From Shewanella yunxiaonensis (GTDB lineage: Bacteria; Pseudomonadota; Gammaproteobacteria; Enterobacterales; Shewanellaceae): a stretch of DNA of 64,000 nucleotides. The notes beneath the pieces were generated by a model. The model did no database searches, was not told the DNA's origin, and saw only the letters and a program-made list of their open reading frames with translations. Below are positions 49,147 to 58,243 of the stretch, piece by piece. Both the position numbers and the translations under genes were made by a program. Location of the stretch: contig NZ_CP073587.1 of the NCBI RefSeq assembly GCF_018223345.1, forward strand, positions 3,535,001-3,599,000, read 5' to 3'. The first letter of the stretch is position 1, and every line of letters begins with the position of its first letter.

Positions 49147-49258
49147 GGAGCGACTGGAACGGGGATTGGAGCAATCCAGTCTAGTGAAAGCGTGATGAAC
49201 TAGAAATGTTCTCATAGCAATATAAGAACCCTAGCCCGATAGGGCGGGGAGAAGTCAG
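49130..49258 (+). ncRNA. predicted omega (reRNA) guide RNA scaffold
   Basis: In studied TnpB elements the guide RNA is made from the 3' end of tnpB and the right end, and the guide follows the element boundary. Here the stretch from the tnpB 3' end to TCAG at 49258 holds a hairpin pair including the CCCTA/TAGGG stem at 49229-49244. The guide would then be the flank from 49259. The 5' limit is a guess. Confidence 0.45.
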
Positions 49259-49321
49259 TTTTAGGCCACTTATGAATCTTTTGAAACTTTTAGCAAGCCA
49301 AACATCGTGGGGGTTACGGCA

Positions 49322-49351
49322 ATAAAAAACCCCGGAAAACCGGGGTCTTAA
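49322..49351 (-). terminator. terminator for typA
   Basis: On the minus strand an ACCCCGG/CCGGGGT-type stem with a four-base loop is followed by a T run, about 15 bases after the typA stop. Confidence 0.85.
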
Positions 49352-49365
49352 AAAACAGATTGCCA

Positions 49366-51189
49366 TTAGCTCTGACGATAGGCGCGTTTGCGATCCATCT
49401 CGGTCAGATACTTCTTACGCAAACGAATGCTCTTAGGCGTCACTTCCACTAATTCATCATCGTCGATAAATTCCAGTGCCTGCTCCAGCGTCATTACAAT
49501 CGGTGGTGTCAGGGTCTGAGCTTCGTCAGTACCTGATGCACGAATGTTGGTCAGCTGCTTGCCTTTCAGACAGTTCACTGTCAGGTCGTTAGAACGACTA
49601 TGGATACCCACAATCTGGCCTTCATAAATTTCTGCAGCATGGCCAATAAACAGACGACCACGTTCCTGCAGATAGAACAGAGAGTAAGTTAGCGCTTTAC
49701 CGGTAGCGTTGGAGATCAATACCCCGTTAGCACGCTGGCCGATATCCCCTTCCTTATATGGACCGTAGTGATCAAATGAATGATACAGCAGACCAGTACC
49801 AGAAGTAGAAGTCATGAAGTCAGTCTGGAAACCAATCAACCCACGGCTAGGGATCATAAAGTCGATACGCACGCGACCTTTACCGTCTGGCTGCATATCC
49901 TTCATATCTGCTTTACGGATACCCAGCTTTTCAATCACGGCACCTTGATGCTGCTCTTCTACGTCCACGGTCAGCTGTTCATAAGGCTCGCATTTTACGC
50001 CATCGATCTCTTTAAGGATCACTTCTGGACGAGAAACAGCTAACTCATAACCTTCACGACGCATGTTTTCGATCAGGATAGACAGGTGGAGTTCACCGCG
50101 ACCAGAGACCTTGAAACGATCCGGGCTGTCAGTTTCTTCTACGCGCAGCGCTACGTTATGCACCAGTTCAGTCTGCAGACGTTCAAGAATATTACGAGAA
50201 GTGATGAACTTACCTTCTTTACCAGCAAACGGTGAAGTGTTTACCTGGAAAGTCATGGTCATGGTGGGTTCGTCAACACTCAACGCTGGTAATGCTTCCA
50301 CATTATTAGTGGCGCACACAGTGTCAGAAATCTTCAGCTCGCCCAAACCGGTAATCGCTACGATGTCACCAGCATCCGCTTCAGCAACTTCGTTACGATC
50401 CAGACCAAGATAACCTAATACTTGACCGACCTTACCATTACGGGTTTTGCCATCCGCACCAATCACAGTCACCTGCTGGTTGGTTTTAACGCTACCGCGT
50501 TTGATGCGACCAACACCAATAACCCCAACGTATGAGCTGTAATCCAGCTGAGAGATCTGCATCTGGAATGGGCCTTCATCGTCTGCATCAGGAGGTGATA
50601 CTTTGTCGATGATGGTCTGGAATAAAGGGGTCATGTCATCGCTATGAGTTTCTGGATCCAGAGATGCGTAACCGTTCAGTGCAGAGGTATAAACAATTGG
50701 GAAGTCCAATTGCTCATCGGTCGCACCTAAGTTCACAAACAAGTCGAACACCTGGTCAATAACCCAATCAGGGCGCGCCCCTGGGCGGTCGATTTTGTTG
50801 ATAACCACAATGGGTTTCAATCCCTGTGCAAATGCCTTCTTTGTCACAAAGCGAGTCTGAGGCATCGGGCCATCTACGGCGTCGACCAGCAGCAATACTG
50901 AGTCTACCATCGACAACACGCGTTCTACTTCACCACCGAAGTCAGCGTGCCCGGGGGTATCAACGATGTTGATACGATAGTCCTGCCAGCGAATCGCGGT
51001 ATTCTTCGCCAAAATGGTGATACCACGTTCCTTTTCCAGATCGTTTGAGTCCATCACACGCTCAACCGCTTCACCGCGGGAGGCTAATGTACCTGATTGA
51101 GACAGCAGCTTGTCCACCAGAGTGGTCTTGCCATGGTCAACATGCGCGATAATCGCGATGTTTCTTAATTTATTGAGTGAACTCGACAT
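49366..51189 (-). CDS. typA: ribosome-associated GTPase TypA/BipA
   Basis: This 607-residue translational GTPase helps 50S ribosome assembly, mainly at low temperature and under stress. It has G1 AHVDHGKT (about residues 16-23), G2/G3 with ERGITI and [16 protein letters not shown], and C-terminal domains with the BipA-specific end [10 protein letters not shown] use ATG 51189, which gives the family start [13 protein letters not shown]; the frame continues 54 codons upstream with unrelated residues. It is divergent from glnA. Confidence 0.96.
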   Translation of the reverse strand: MSSSLNKLRNIAIIAHVDHGKTTLVDKLLSQSGTLASRGEAVERVMDSNDLEKERGITILAKNTAIRWQDYRINIVDTPGHADFGGEVERVLSMVDSVLLLVDAVDGPMPQTRFVTKKAFAQGLKPIVVINKIDRPGARPDWVIDQVFDLFVNLGATDEQLDFPIVYTSALNGYASLDPETHSDDMTPLFQTIIDKVSPPDADDEGPFQMQISQLDYSSYVGVIGVGRIKRGSVKTNQQVTVIGADGKTRNGKVGQVLGYLGLDRNEVAEADAGDIVAITGLGELKISDTVCATNNVEALPALSVDEPTMTMTFQVNTSPFAGKEGKFITSRNILERLQTELVHNVALRVEETDSPDRFKVSGRGELHLSILIENMRREGYELAVSRPEVILKEIDGVKCEPYEQLTVDVEEQHQGAVIEKLGIRKADMKDMQPDGKGRVRIDFMIPSRGLIGFQTDFMTSTSGTGLLYHSFDHYGPYKEGDIGQRANGVLISNATGKALTYSLFYLQERGRLFIGHAAEIYEGQIVGIHSRSNDLTVNCLKGKQLTNIRASGTDEAQTLTPPIVMTLEQALEFIDDDELVEVTPKSIRLRKKYLTEMDRKRAYRQS

Positions 51190-51740
51190 TTTACTTGTGA
51201 AGCCTATGTTTGCATCGGGGACTGCATGCCAGCGGCAGAATTTGTCACCGCCGGACGCGTTAATTCTTGCGAAAAGGCGGCGATTATACACTGAGCAAGG
51301 TGTCATTGATATTAATTTATACAATTGCCTCACGTTGTCGCAGTCAGACAATGCCGTGGGTCAACTGAGGTAAAACGATTCGACGCTTTTTACGGAGCAC
51401 TCACATCACCAACTTGGGGCAATGTTAACTTGATCACAGGTTTTATGGACAGATTTTGAACGATGTTTAATCGTGTGATTTCTGCCAGCCATGACACACT
51501 ATTTTATCTCAACGAAATCACACTTTTGAGTCGTCGAATACAGCCACAGAGTCAGCTGGCACCATCCATAAAAACATTGATTTAGACAGCGCGACCGTGA
51601 AATTTTAAGATTTTTACAACAGTGCGATAACGGTTGATTTACCGGTCATTGCGCTCTAATCTAGCCGAGGGAAATAACAGTATAAGTGGCCAGCTTTACG
51701 TAAAATTCAACATCTCTAAAACAGCATTTTAGAGCATGGA
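51190..51740. other. long typA-glnA intergenic region, upstream part
   Basis: About 550 bases without a gene. It must hold the typA promoter. I see AT-rich stretches and several short TGATC or TCACA-like half sites, but no complete CRP or FNR site and no plausible small gene. Confidence 0.4.
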
Positions 51741-51779
51741 TTGCACCAAAAAATAGCGTTTCCGCACCACTATTGTGCG
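51741..51779. promoter_or_regulatory. NtrC enhancer sites upstream of glnA
   Basis: CGCACCACTATTGTGCG at 51763-51779 is close to the NtrC site TGCACCA-N3-TGGTGCA with symmetric GCAC/GTGC arms. A weaker half site begins at TTGCACCA, 51741. Their centres are about 22 bases apart, two helix turns, and lie about 75-120 bases before the sigma-54 promoter start. This is the usual enhancer place. Confidence 0.65.
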
Positions 51780-51842
51780 TTACCGACTGTATTATTCGCC
51801 CAATATTCGAACATGCCCTTTGATTTCAGCGTGTTAAAAAGC

Positions 51843-51857
51843 TGGCACGATTTTGGC
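51843..51857 (+). promoter_or_regulatory. sigma-54 promoter of glnA
   Basis: TGGCACGATTTTGGC has the invariant GG-N10-GC spacing and a perfect TGGCACG -24 block; the -12 block is TGGC instead of TTGC. It would start transcription near 51869, about 80 bases before glnA. NtrC sites stand upstream, as expected for nitrogen control. Confidence 0.7.
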
Positions 51858-51951
51858 TGCTCAAAAGCCTTAAAATTGAAGATACGCCAGTCGTTAAACT
51901 TACACCAAGTAAACAAAGGGCCGAATCTATACCCTATCCGGAGGCTTTAGA

Positions 51952-53361
51952 ATGTCAGTTGAATCGGTACTGAAACAACTCCAAGAGTTGGAAGTAAAAT
52001 TTGTTGATCTGCGTTTTTGCGATACCAAAGGTAAAGAACAACACGTATCTGTGCCTGCACACCAGGTAGATGCCGACTTTTTTGAAGACGGTAAAATGTT
52101 TGACGGCTCTTCAATTGCAGGTTGGAAAGGCATCAACGAATCAGACATGGTGCTGATGCCAGACGTAAACACTTTCGTGCTGGATCCTTTCTTCGAAGAA
52201 ACCACCGCAATCATCCGTTGTGACATCCTCGAACCAGCCACTATGCAAGGCTATGAGCGTGACCCACGTTCTATCGCTAAGAAAGCAGAAGAGTATCTGA
52301 AGTCTACTGGTATTGCTGACACAGTGCTGATTGGCCCAGAACCAGAATTCTTTGTATTTGACGATGTACGCTTCGGCTCTGACATGTCAGGCAACTTCTA
52401 CAAAGTTGGTGCAAAAGAAGCTGCTTGGAGTTCTGCTAACGAATACGAAGATGGCAACACAGGCCACCGTCCTACCGTTAAAGGCGGTTACTTCCCAGTG
52501 CCACCAGTGGATTCATCACAGGATTGGCGCAGTGCGACCTGTCTGGTATTGGAAGAGATGGGTCAAGTGGTTGAAGCTCACCACCACGAAGTGGCCACTG
52601 CTGGCCAGAACGAGATTGCTACCCGATTTAACACTCTGACGGCTAAAGCAGACGAAATTCTGACCCTGAAGTATGTTGTGCACAACATGGCGCATGCTTA
52701 CGGCAAAACTGCGACCTTTATGCCTAAACCTATCATGGGCGATAACGGTTCAGGTATGCACGTTCACCAGTCACTGTCTAAAGACGGTGTGAACCTGTTT
52801 GCGGGTGACAAGTATGCGGGTCTGTCTGAAACCTGTTTGTACTACATCGGTGGTATCATTAAGCACGCTCGCGCGCTGAACGCCTTCACCAACCCAAGCA
52901 CCAACTCTTACAAACGTCTGGTTCCTCACTTCGAAGCTCCAGTAATGCTGGCTTACTCAGCACGTAACCGTAGTGCTTCAATCCGTATTCCGGTAGTTCC
53001 ATCACCAAAAGCTCGTCGTATTGAGACTCGCTTCCCAGATCCAATGGCTAACCCATATCTGGCGTTCTCTGCATTGATGATGGCTGGTCTGGACGGTATC
53101 CAGAACAAGATCCACCCTGGCGATGCCATGGACAAAGACTTGTATGATCTGCCAGCTGAAGAAGCTGCAGCAATCCCACAAGTTGCTGAGTCTCTGGATA
53201 TTGCGCTGGCAGCACTGGATGCTGACCGTGAGTTCTTGACTAAAGGCGGCGTATTCTCTAATGACTTCATCGATTCATACATCGCACTGAAAACTGCAGA
53301 AGCTGAGAAAATCAACCGCACAGTTCACCCACTTGAGTTCGAACTGTACTACAGCCTGTAA
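51952..53361 (+). CDS. glnA: glutamine synthetase type I (GSI-beta)
   Basis: This 469-residue enzyme makes glutamine from glutamate and ammonia. It has the DGSS substrate segment (51-54), IGPEPEFF metal site (127-134), the nucleotide-binding [12 protein letters not shown] (263-274) and the adenylylation tyrosine Y398 in KDLYDLP, so covalent control by GlnE is expected. Length is standard. It is preceded by a sigma-54/NtrC control region and GGAGG, and ended by a strong terminator. The ntrBC genes lie about 3.8 kb downstream, separated by a decayed locus and two other genes. Confidence 0.98.
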   Translation: MSVESVLKQLQELEVKFVDLRFCDTKGKEQHVSVPAHQVDADFFEDGKMFDGSSIAGWKGINESDMVLMPDVNTFVLDPFFEETTAIIRCDILEPATMQGYERDPRSIAKKAEEYLKSTGIADTVLIGPEPEFFVFDDVRFGSDMSGNFYKVGAKEAAWSSANEYEDGNTGHRPTVKGGYFPVPPVDSSQDWRSATCLVLEEMGQVVEAHHHEVATAGQNEIATRFNTLTAKADEILTLKYVVHNMAHAYGKTATFMPKPIMGDNGSGMHVHQSLSKDGVNLFAGDKYAGLSETCLYYIGGIIKHARALNAFTNPSTNSYKRLVPHFEAPVMLAYSARNRSASIRIPVVPSPKARRIETRFPDPMANPYLAFSALMMAGLDGIQNKIHPGDAMDKDLYDLPAEEAAAIPQVAESLDIALAALDADREFLTKGGVFSNDFIDSYIALKTAEAEKINRTVHPLEFELYYSL

Positions 53362-53407
53362 GCTATTGCTTTGCAATCAACCCGATGAGTCAAGCCATCG
53401 GAGTATA

Positions 53408-53446
53408 AAAATAAAGCCCCGGGTCTATCCCGGGGCACTTATTTTA
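53408..53446 (+). terminator. terminator after glnA
   Basis: The AAGCCCCGGG/CCCGGGGC stem with a five-base loop is flanked by A residues and ends in TTATTTT. Confidence 0.82.
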
Positions 53447-53461
53447 GATGCCATCTAACGG

Positions 53462-54120
53462 TTATCCGTTCAACACTATCCCTTCCCGTTCTGAGAGCAG
53501 TTGTATCAGCCAGTCACTGAGCAACCTTAACCGTTGCGCCAGATGACGACGATATGGGTATAACAGATATATGGGCATACTCGGCACCGTTATATCCGGT
53601 AATATCTGCGTCAATTCCCCCGTGATTGAGACCGAGTAACGGCGACTGAATGATTTCTAAGTGGCCTCGACAAGCAGCGACATCAGCATCACGGTTATTG
53701 ACAAAGAGCCGTGTCGGCATCGGCAATATCTTTAACGTTTCACCTTCCAGATATTCAAGGCCTCCCGGATTACCAAACAGCGTGACATACTGCACCAACA
53801 GGTGCCGTGCTAACGCCTTCAGCGTAGGGGTGTGCCATAGCGTTGCAAATAGCCAAGTTTTTTAGCCACTATGCCATCCTGCTCCAATTTGCCGACCCGC
53901 ATCACCGCATCCAAGCCTTCACGACAATATCCACTTTGCGGTCAGTACTGCCGATTTCCAGCGTCAGCTGAGGATGCTGTTCCATAAAGTGCTGTAATGC
54001 CGGGAATAGCAGCTGTCTGGCAAAACCTTGCGACATGTCGACACGAATGCGACCACTTAATTCGCTTTCTCGTCGCCAAAGCAGCTCCTCCAATTCGCGG
54101 TATTGAGCGAACAGAGACTG
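53462..54120 (-). pseudogene. decayed LysR-family regulator, N-terminus missing
   Basis: Read on the minus strand, three frames together give the effector-binding half of a LysR regulator. They run from SLFAQYRELEELLWRR and SGRIRVDMSQG, through DRKVDIV then EGLDAVMRVGK after a first shift near 53917, PTLKALARHLLVQYV after a second near 53828, and GELTQILPDITVPSMP after a third near 53625, ending at a stop at 53462. The DNA-binding helix-turn-helix is absent because the gene is cut at about 54120, where an SDR fragment on the other strand begins. At least three frameshifts plus the truncation make it non-functional. Confidence 0.8.
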
Positions 54121-54354
54121 GGACCGAGAAAAATCCGCGTGAAGGTGTTGGCTCCCGGCGCGATTGAAACGGACTTTAGTGTTGGCGCGGTGCGCGATAA
54201 CCCGGAAATGAATCGCTATGTCGCTTTGCAAACCGCGTTGGGGCGCGCAGGATTACCTGCAGGTATCGATGCGGCCACTGCATTATTGCCGTCAGACAGT
54301 GCGGCATGGATCATGCCGCAACGTATTGAAGCCTTTGGCGGTATGTTTATTTGA
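54103..54354 (+). pseudogene. 3' remnant of a short-chain dehydrogenase gene
   Basis: The frame encodes only the C-terminal third of a classical SDR: LGPRKIRVKVLAPGAIETDF, then TALGRAGLP and the ending QRIEAFGGMFI. The NAD-binding GxxxGxG start and the YxxxK active site are missing. It abuts the truncated LysR gene head to head at about 54115, so a single deletion probably removed the promoter region and both 5' ends. The few codons upstream of LGPRK belong to the LysR antisense strand. Confidence 0.75.
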
Positions 54355-54446
54355 GCAATCGCAGAAATATCTGCTGCTAGCCGCTGAAATCTATAGCGGG
54401 AATCGATTAAAATAAGCGTTAGTTTAACTATCCATTGCCAATCCCG

Positions 54447-56393
54447 ATGTTTTCCAAGTTATTAAAGCTTACGCTGCACTGGCTACCTGATCGTTCAGAT
54501 TTGCCAGAAGGGTTACGTATTGGCCTGCCAATGATGGCAGGCTTACTTTTATTTTCTGCCGTTGGCGATACCGCCAGCGGCGTTAACGCCTTGATTTGTG
54601 CTTGGTTGGTTGGCGTGCAAGGACGAAACCTTGCTTACCCCAAACGCACCATATTACTGAGTCTGTCGGCATTATTATGTTGTATCAGCAGCGCGCTAGC
54701 ATTACTGAGCCTGATTGAACCGCTGCTCGGTATCGCCGTGTTAATGCTGATTGGTCTGTTGTATGGACTTAGCTCCAATCAACGAAAATACATTCAGCTA
54801 CTCACCTACAATGCCGGATTCTCGTTGATTTGCGCCATGCATCTGCTGGAAAGTGACACCCCTTGGGTAATGGTGTTGCTTTCCAGTGCTTTTGGCAGCT
54901 GGAGTGCCATGCTCAGCGCAGTAATCGCAGGCCCCTGGCTATCCATTCGCCAAGGAGAGCAACTCCTCGCCAAAGTCTCTACACAATTTGTAAATTGGTG
55001 CACTATTTTGGGCTATTCCGATGCTGCCAACGTAGGTAAACGTCTGGCGTTACGTGAGCAACTGGATGAAGCCATCGCCGTGCTGGCGCACTGGTTACAG
55101 GAAATGCCTGATAACAGTGCAGTGTTAAAGATTGCTAAAGGTCTGCGTTCACGGATGCAACTGATTGAAGCGATGGAAGAAATTGGTCGAATTCGGCAAC
55201 AGGAAAGCTCTGAAGCCAACGCCGATGCGCTGCAATGCTATATCACAGACTTTGCCATTAATTTCAACGCAATAGTGGAACAGGGGGCGCCATTACCTGA
55301 TTTACCACAAGGCAACGGCCAACATCCGACGCTCACCGCTATTGAACAGCAGATTACCGCAGCGATACTCGCCAATGATCCGTTATCAGAAAACTGGCGC
55401 GCCCTGCTTAAACTTATCTGGCCATCAGATGCCGACAGTATCCGCAGCCAATGGCGCAAAGCACTGCAAAAAGGTTCGCGTGAATGGCACCATGGCTTAC
55501 GCATTCTGTTCACCTTAATGTGTTGCCAGTTAGTGGTGGCGTTATTGCCATTTCAACAGGGGTATTGGGTGACACTGACAGCATTTATCGTAATGATGAC
55601 AGCGCCCCTGGGACAATTGCAGTTACGGATCTGGGGGCGAGCCTATGGCACAATCCTGGGGTCGATATTAGCACTGGCGATGGTCTGGTATTTCGGCACT
55701 GGTGCCTGGCTGGAACCGGCCACCTGTATCACGCTGTTTCTTGCCTTTGCCACCTACTACAAGGCTCGCTACGAAATTCATGTGTTTTGGATAACCGTGA
55801 TGATGATTTTTGCCATCACCTTGCTGCTGCCAGCCGAACCCTATATTGCCTTTTATCGGGCGCTGGATACGTTGACCGGTGTGATTCTGGCAGTGCTGGC
55901 GATGTATCTGTTCATTCCAAGCTGGACCAAGCGCTGGCTTGACAATTATGTGTGCCACTTCATCGAACTGGAACAGCGCTGGTTGCAAAGCATTGCCGAG
56001 GGTAAACCGGATCTGGCATTACGTTGGCAAGCACATGCGGCATTAAGGCAATTGAGTCTTGAGATCAGTTATATGAAGCTTGAACCCAATAACTCCGCCA
56101 GAGAACTGCAAGATTGGCAGAGTTTCCTGTGGCTGGGCCTGACGTTGCACTGCACGCTGGTAGTGCTCGCCAGACAGGGGCAACATCCGCAGCTGCAGCA
56201 GGCATGTAACCAACTGCAATCATGGTTGCCATTATTCCGCAGCCGTTACAAACCGCAATGGTGTGTGATTGAACAACCATTACTGACCAGTGATGATGTG
56301 CATCTGTGGCTAGCGCAGGATTTGTCGCAACTTTATGCCTGGTTATATTGGCAACGACCATTTCAGTTGTCGTCAACCATCGAGCATCACTGA
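54447..56393 (+). CDS. FUSC/YccS-type inner-membrane protein
   Basis: This protein of about 648 residues has the repeated FUSC layout: a first membrane block (about residues 20-160), a cytoplasmic helical domain (about 165-340), a second membrane block (about 345-490) and a C-terminal soluble domain. The family includes aromatic acid exporter subunits (AaeB) and YccS/YhfK. The WVTLTAFIVMMTAPLGQ and WGRAYGTILGS segments are typical of the second repeat. The ATG at 54447 is preferred to an in-frame TTG at 54435. Substrate is unknown. Confidence 0.8.
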   Translation: MFSKLLKLTLHWLPDRSDLPEGLRIGLPMMAGLLLFSAVGDTASGVNALICAWLVGVQGRNLAYPKRTILLSLSALLCCISSALALLSLIEPLLGIAVLMLIGLLYGLSSNQRKYIQLLTYNAGFSLICAMHLLESDTPWVMVLLSSAFGSWSAMLSAVIAGPWLSIRQGEQLLAKVSTQFVNWCTILGYSDAANVGKRLALREQLDEAIAVLAHWLQEMPDNSAVLKIAKGLRSRMQLIEAMEEIGRIRQQESSEANADALQCYITDFAINFNAIVEQGAPLPDLPQGNGQHPTLTAIEQQITAAILANDPLSENWRALLKLIWPSDADSIRSQWRKALQKGSREWHHGLRILFTLMCCQLVVALLPFQQGYWVTLTAFIVMMTAPLGQLQLRIWGRAYGTILGSILALAMVWYFGTGAWLEPATCITLFLAFATYYKARYEIHVFWITVMMIFAITLLLPAEPYIAFYRALDTLTGVILAVLAMYLFIPSWTKRWLDNYVCHFIELEQRWLQSIAEGKPDLALRWQAHAALRQLSLEISYMKLEPNNSARELQDWQSFLWLGLTLHCTLVVLARQGQHPQLQQACNQLQSWLPLFRSRYKPQWCVIEQPLLTSDDVHLWLAQDLSQLYAWLYWQRPFQLSSTIEHH

Positions 56394-56484
56394 TTGCGAT
56401 ACACGTTGCGGATATGATTTCGCTGGGCAATGACGCCGCAACACGCTAGTCTTAACAGATAATAACCAACGAAAGGAACAGGTT

Positions 56485-57036
56485 ATGCGCGTCTTGCTGA
56501 TGTTACTCTGCCTGCTGTCAGTGACAGCTCAGGCTACTGTCTATAAATGGATAGACAAGGACGGTAATATCCATTTTAGTGATCAGCCACATGCTAACGC
56601 GCAGCAAGTGAAGTTGCCGGATAACACCGGCAACCAAGTCACGATGACACCAGTCAACGCCATCAGCAACGAAGAGCCAACCACCGCTGCCGAACAAAAA
56701 GCGCTATATCAGGTCAGCATTGTATCGCCGCACCATGAAGCAACTATCCGGGATAATGCCGGAGACTTCACCGTGACCGGTAACGTGCAGCCTGAGCTGG
56801 CATCAGGCCATTATCTGCAACTCTTTATTGATGGGGTAGCCACCAGCGATGCCCAGGCGAGCCCAGTGTTTCAACTCAAAAATATCGATCGCGGCGAACA
56901 TAAGCTTCAACTAAAGGTCGAACAGCAAAACGGCAAAGTCCTTGCATCCAGCTCAGAAATAACCATTTTTCTGCACCAAGCTGGGCTAATTAAACCCGCA
57001 ATTCCGGCGCCGAGTGCTAAACGGGTCAATGGATAA
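56485..57036 (+). CDS. DUF4124 periplasmic protein
   Basis: This 183-residue protein has a signal peptide (about residues 1-17, ending AQA) and an N-terminal DUF4124 domain with VYKWIDKDGNIHFSDQP. The second half looks like a beta-sandwich of the kind seen in extracellular Ig-like domains. GAAAGGAACAGG precedes the ATG. DUF4124 proteins often lie before ntrB in Shewanella-type genomes; function is unknown. Confidence 0.87.
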   Translation: MRVLLMLLCLLSVTAQATVYKWIDKDGNIHFSDQPHANAQQVKLPDNTGNQVTMTPVNAISNEEPTTAAEQKALYQVSIVSPHHEATIRDNAGDFTVTGNVQPELASGHYLQLFIDGVATSDAQASPVFQLKNIDRGEHKLQLKVEQQNGKVLASSSEITIFLHQAGLIKPAIPAPSAKRVNG

Positions 57037-57103
57037 CTATGTTGTATCATATAGTTAGCTATATTGTTCTGTTTATGTAGATTGTCGGCACTATCTTGCG
57101 GCT

Positions 57104-57133
57104 TGCACCAGAATGGCGCACTATAATGGTGCA
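57104..57133 (+). promoter_or_regulatory. two overlapping NtrC sites on the ntrB promoter
   Basis: TGCACCAGAATGGCGCA at 57104-57120 differs from the NtrC consensus at one base. CGCACTATAATGGTGCA at 57117-57133 differs at three and includes a perfect TATAAT -10 box at 57122-57127. The ntrB ATG is 14 bases beyond. In E. coli an NtrC site over the glnL promoter represses it, so the same autoregulation is likely here. Confidence 0.7.
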
Positions 57134-57147
57134 ATCAATCTGGAATA

Positions 57148-58221
57148 ATGCCGATGGACACAAATCTACTGCTAAATCATCTGGTGACTGCAGTTTTGGT
57201 TATCGACGGCGAACTGCGCCCTGCGTATGCCAATGCTGCTGCGGAGCAATTGCTGGGAGTCTCCAGTCATAAACTGAAAGAGCAACCGCTGGTCGACTGG
57301 CTCCATACGTTGGCCATTGACGCCAAGGTCCTTAAAGGTGCAGTAGTCGCAGCGCAAGGATTGACGGTGAATACCATCCAATTAGTGACCTTGGATGGGC
57401 AACACCATACGGTTGATCTGACATTGGTACCGATTGAGCATGATACTGAGCAGACGGCATTCAGCCTGCTGGAGCTAAGGCAAGTCGACCAGCAACGGCG
57501 TATTCATCAACAACTGACATTGGATGCACAGCAACAGGCTGCCCAGTTTTTGGTGCGCAATCTGGCCCATGAAATCAAAAATCCCTTAGGGGGACTGCGT
57601 GGGGCTGCCCAGTTACTGTCCAGAGAACTCAGCGATGAGCATCTGCGAGAGTTTACAACTTTAATTATTGAGCAGGCAGATCGCTTGCGTAGCTTGGTGG
57701 ATCGGCTGCTAGGACCTCAGAAACCTTCGCAGCACCGGGTGTTAAATATTCATATGGTGATTCAGAAGGTGCTGAATCTGGTGAGTGTCACGCTGCCACC
57801 GAATATCCGTTTGCGCCAGGATTACGACCCCTCCATTCCAGATCTGCCGATGGATGAGGATCAGCTGCAACAGGCCATCCTCAACATCGTACAAAATGCC
57901 ATTCAGGCGCTGGAGCAGCAAAAGGCGGGGGATATTATGATCCGTACCCGCACCGCGCATCAGGTCACCATCGGCACCCAGCGTCATAAACTGGCGCTGA
58001 TACTGTCGATTATTGATAACGGCCCAGGGATTAAGCCGGAGCTTGTCGATACGCTGTTCTATCCCATGGTGACAGGACGTAAGGATGGCAATGGCCTGGG
58101 GCTATCGATTGCCCATAACATTGCCCGTTTACATGGTGGCCGTATCGACTGTAATTCAGCACCTGGCCACACAGAATTCAGCCTGACCCTGCCAATTAAT
58201 TTGGATCAGGACAACTTATAA
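57148..58221 (+). CDS. glnL: nitrogen sensor kinase NtrB (GlnL)
   Basis: This 357-residue cytoplasmic kinase/phosphatase controls NtrC in response to PII. It has an N-terminal PAS domain (about residues 8-110), a DHp helix with phospho-acceptor H141 in LAHEIKNPLGG, and a HATPase domain with the N box (NIVQNAIQAL), DNGPGI and GNGLGLSI. No membrane helix is present. The ATG at 57148 has GGA upstream; 57154 is possible. It overlaps no gene and lies 22 bases before ntrC. Confidence 0.95.
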   Translation: MPMDTNLLLNHLVTAVLVIDGELRPAYANAAAEQLLGVSSHKLKEQPLVDWLHTLAIDAKVLKGAVVAAQGLTVNTIQLVTLDGQHHTVDLTLVPIEHDTEQTAFSLLELRQVDQQRRIHQQLTLDAQQQAAQFLVRNLAHEIKNPLGGLRGAAQLLSRELSDEHLREFTTLIIEQADRLRSLVDRLLGPQKPSQHRVLNIHMVIQKVLNLVSVTLPPNIRLRQDYDPSIPDLPMDEDQLQQAILNIVQNAIQALEQQKAGDIMIRTRTAHQVTIGTQRHKLALILSIIDNGPGIKPELVDTLFYPMVTGRKDGNGLGLSIAHNIARLHGGRIDCNSAPGHTEFSLTLPINLDQDNL

Positions 58222-58243
58222 GATCTGCAAAACAGGGAGCAAT

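Larger units (their letters stand above)
47961..49258 (+). mobile_element. solo TnpB element of the IS200/IS605 superfamily
   Basis: The element of about 1.3 kb contains only tnpB; no tyrosine transposase tnpA is seen nearby. Both predicted ends carry the related hairpin GCCC-N4/5-GGGCGGGGA (left foot near 47981, right near 49232). TTAC lies just before 47961 and AAAG sits at the foot of the left hairpin; TCAG ends the right side at 49258 and GAAC sits at the foot of the right hairpin. This matches the guide and cleavage tetranucleotide logic I recall for IS608, with a compensating change on the right. Boundaries are inferred, not proven, and no target duplication is expected for this type. 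Confidence 0.8.

Noticed and set aside
51190-51351. 54-codon N-terminal extension of TypA
   Set aside because: The residues do not fit the family and the accepted start at 51189 gives a normal length.
54103-54354. Short plus-strand frame as an intact small gene
   Set aside because: It begins inside LysR antisense sequence and contains only the C-terminal third of an SDR, so it is called a pseudogene fragment.
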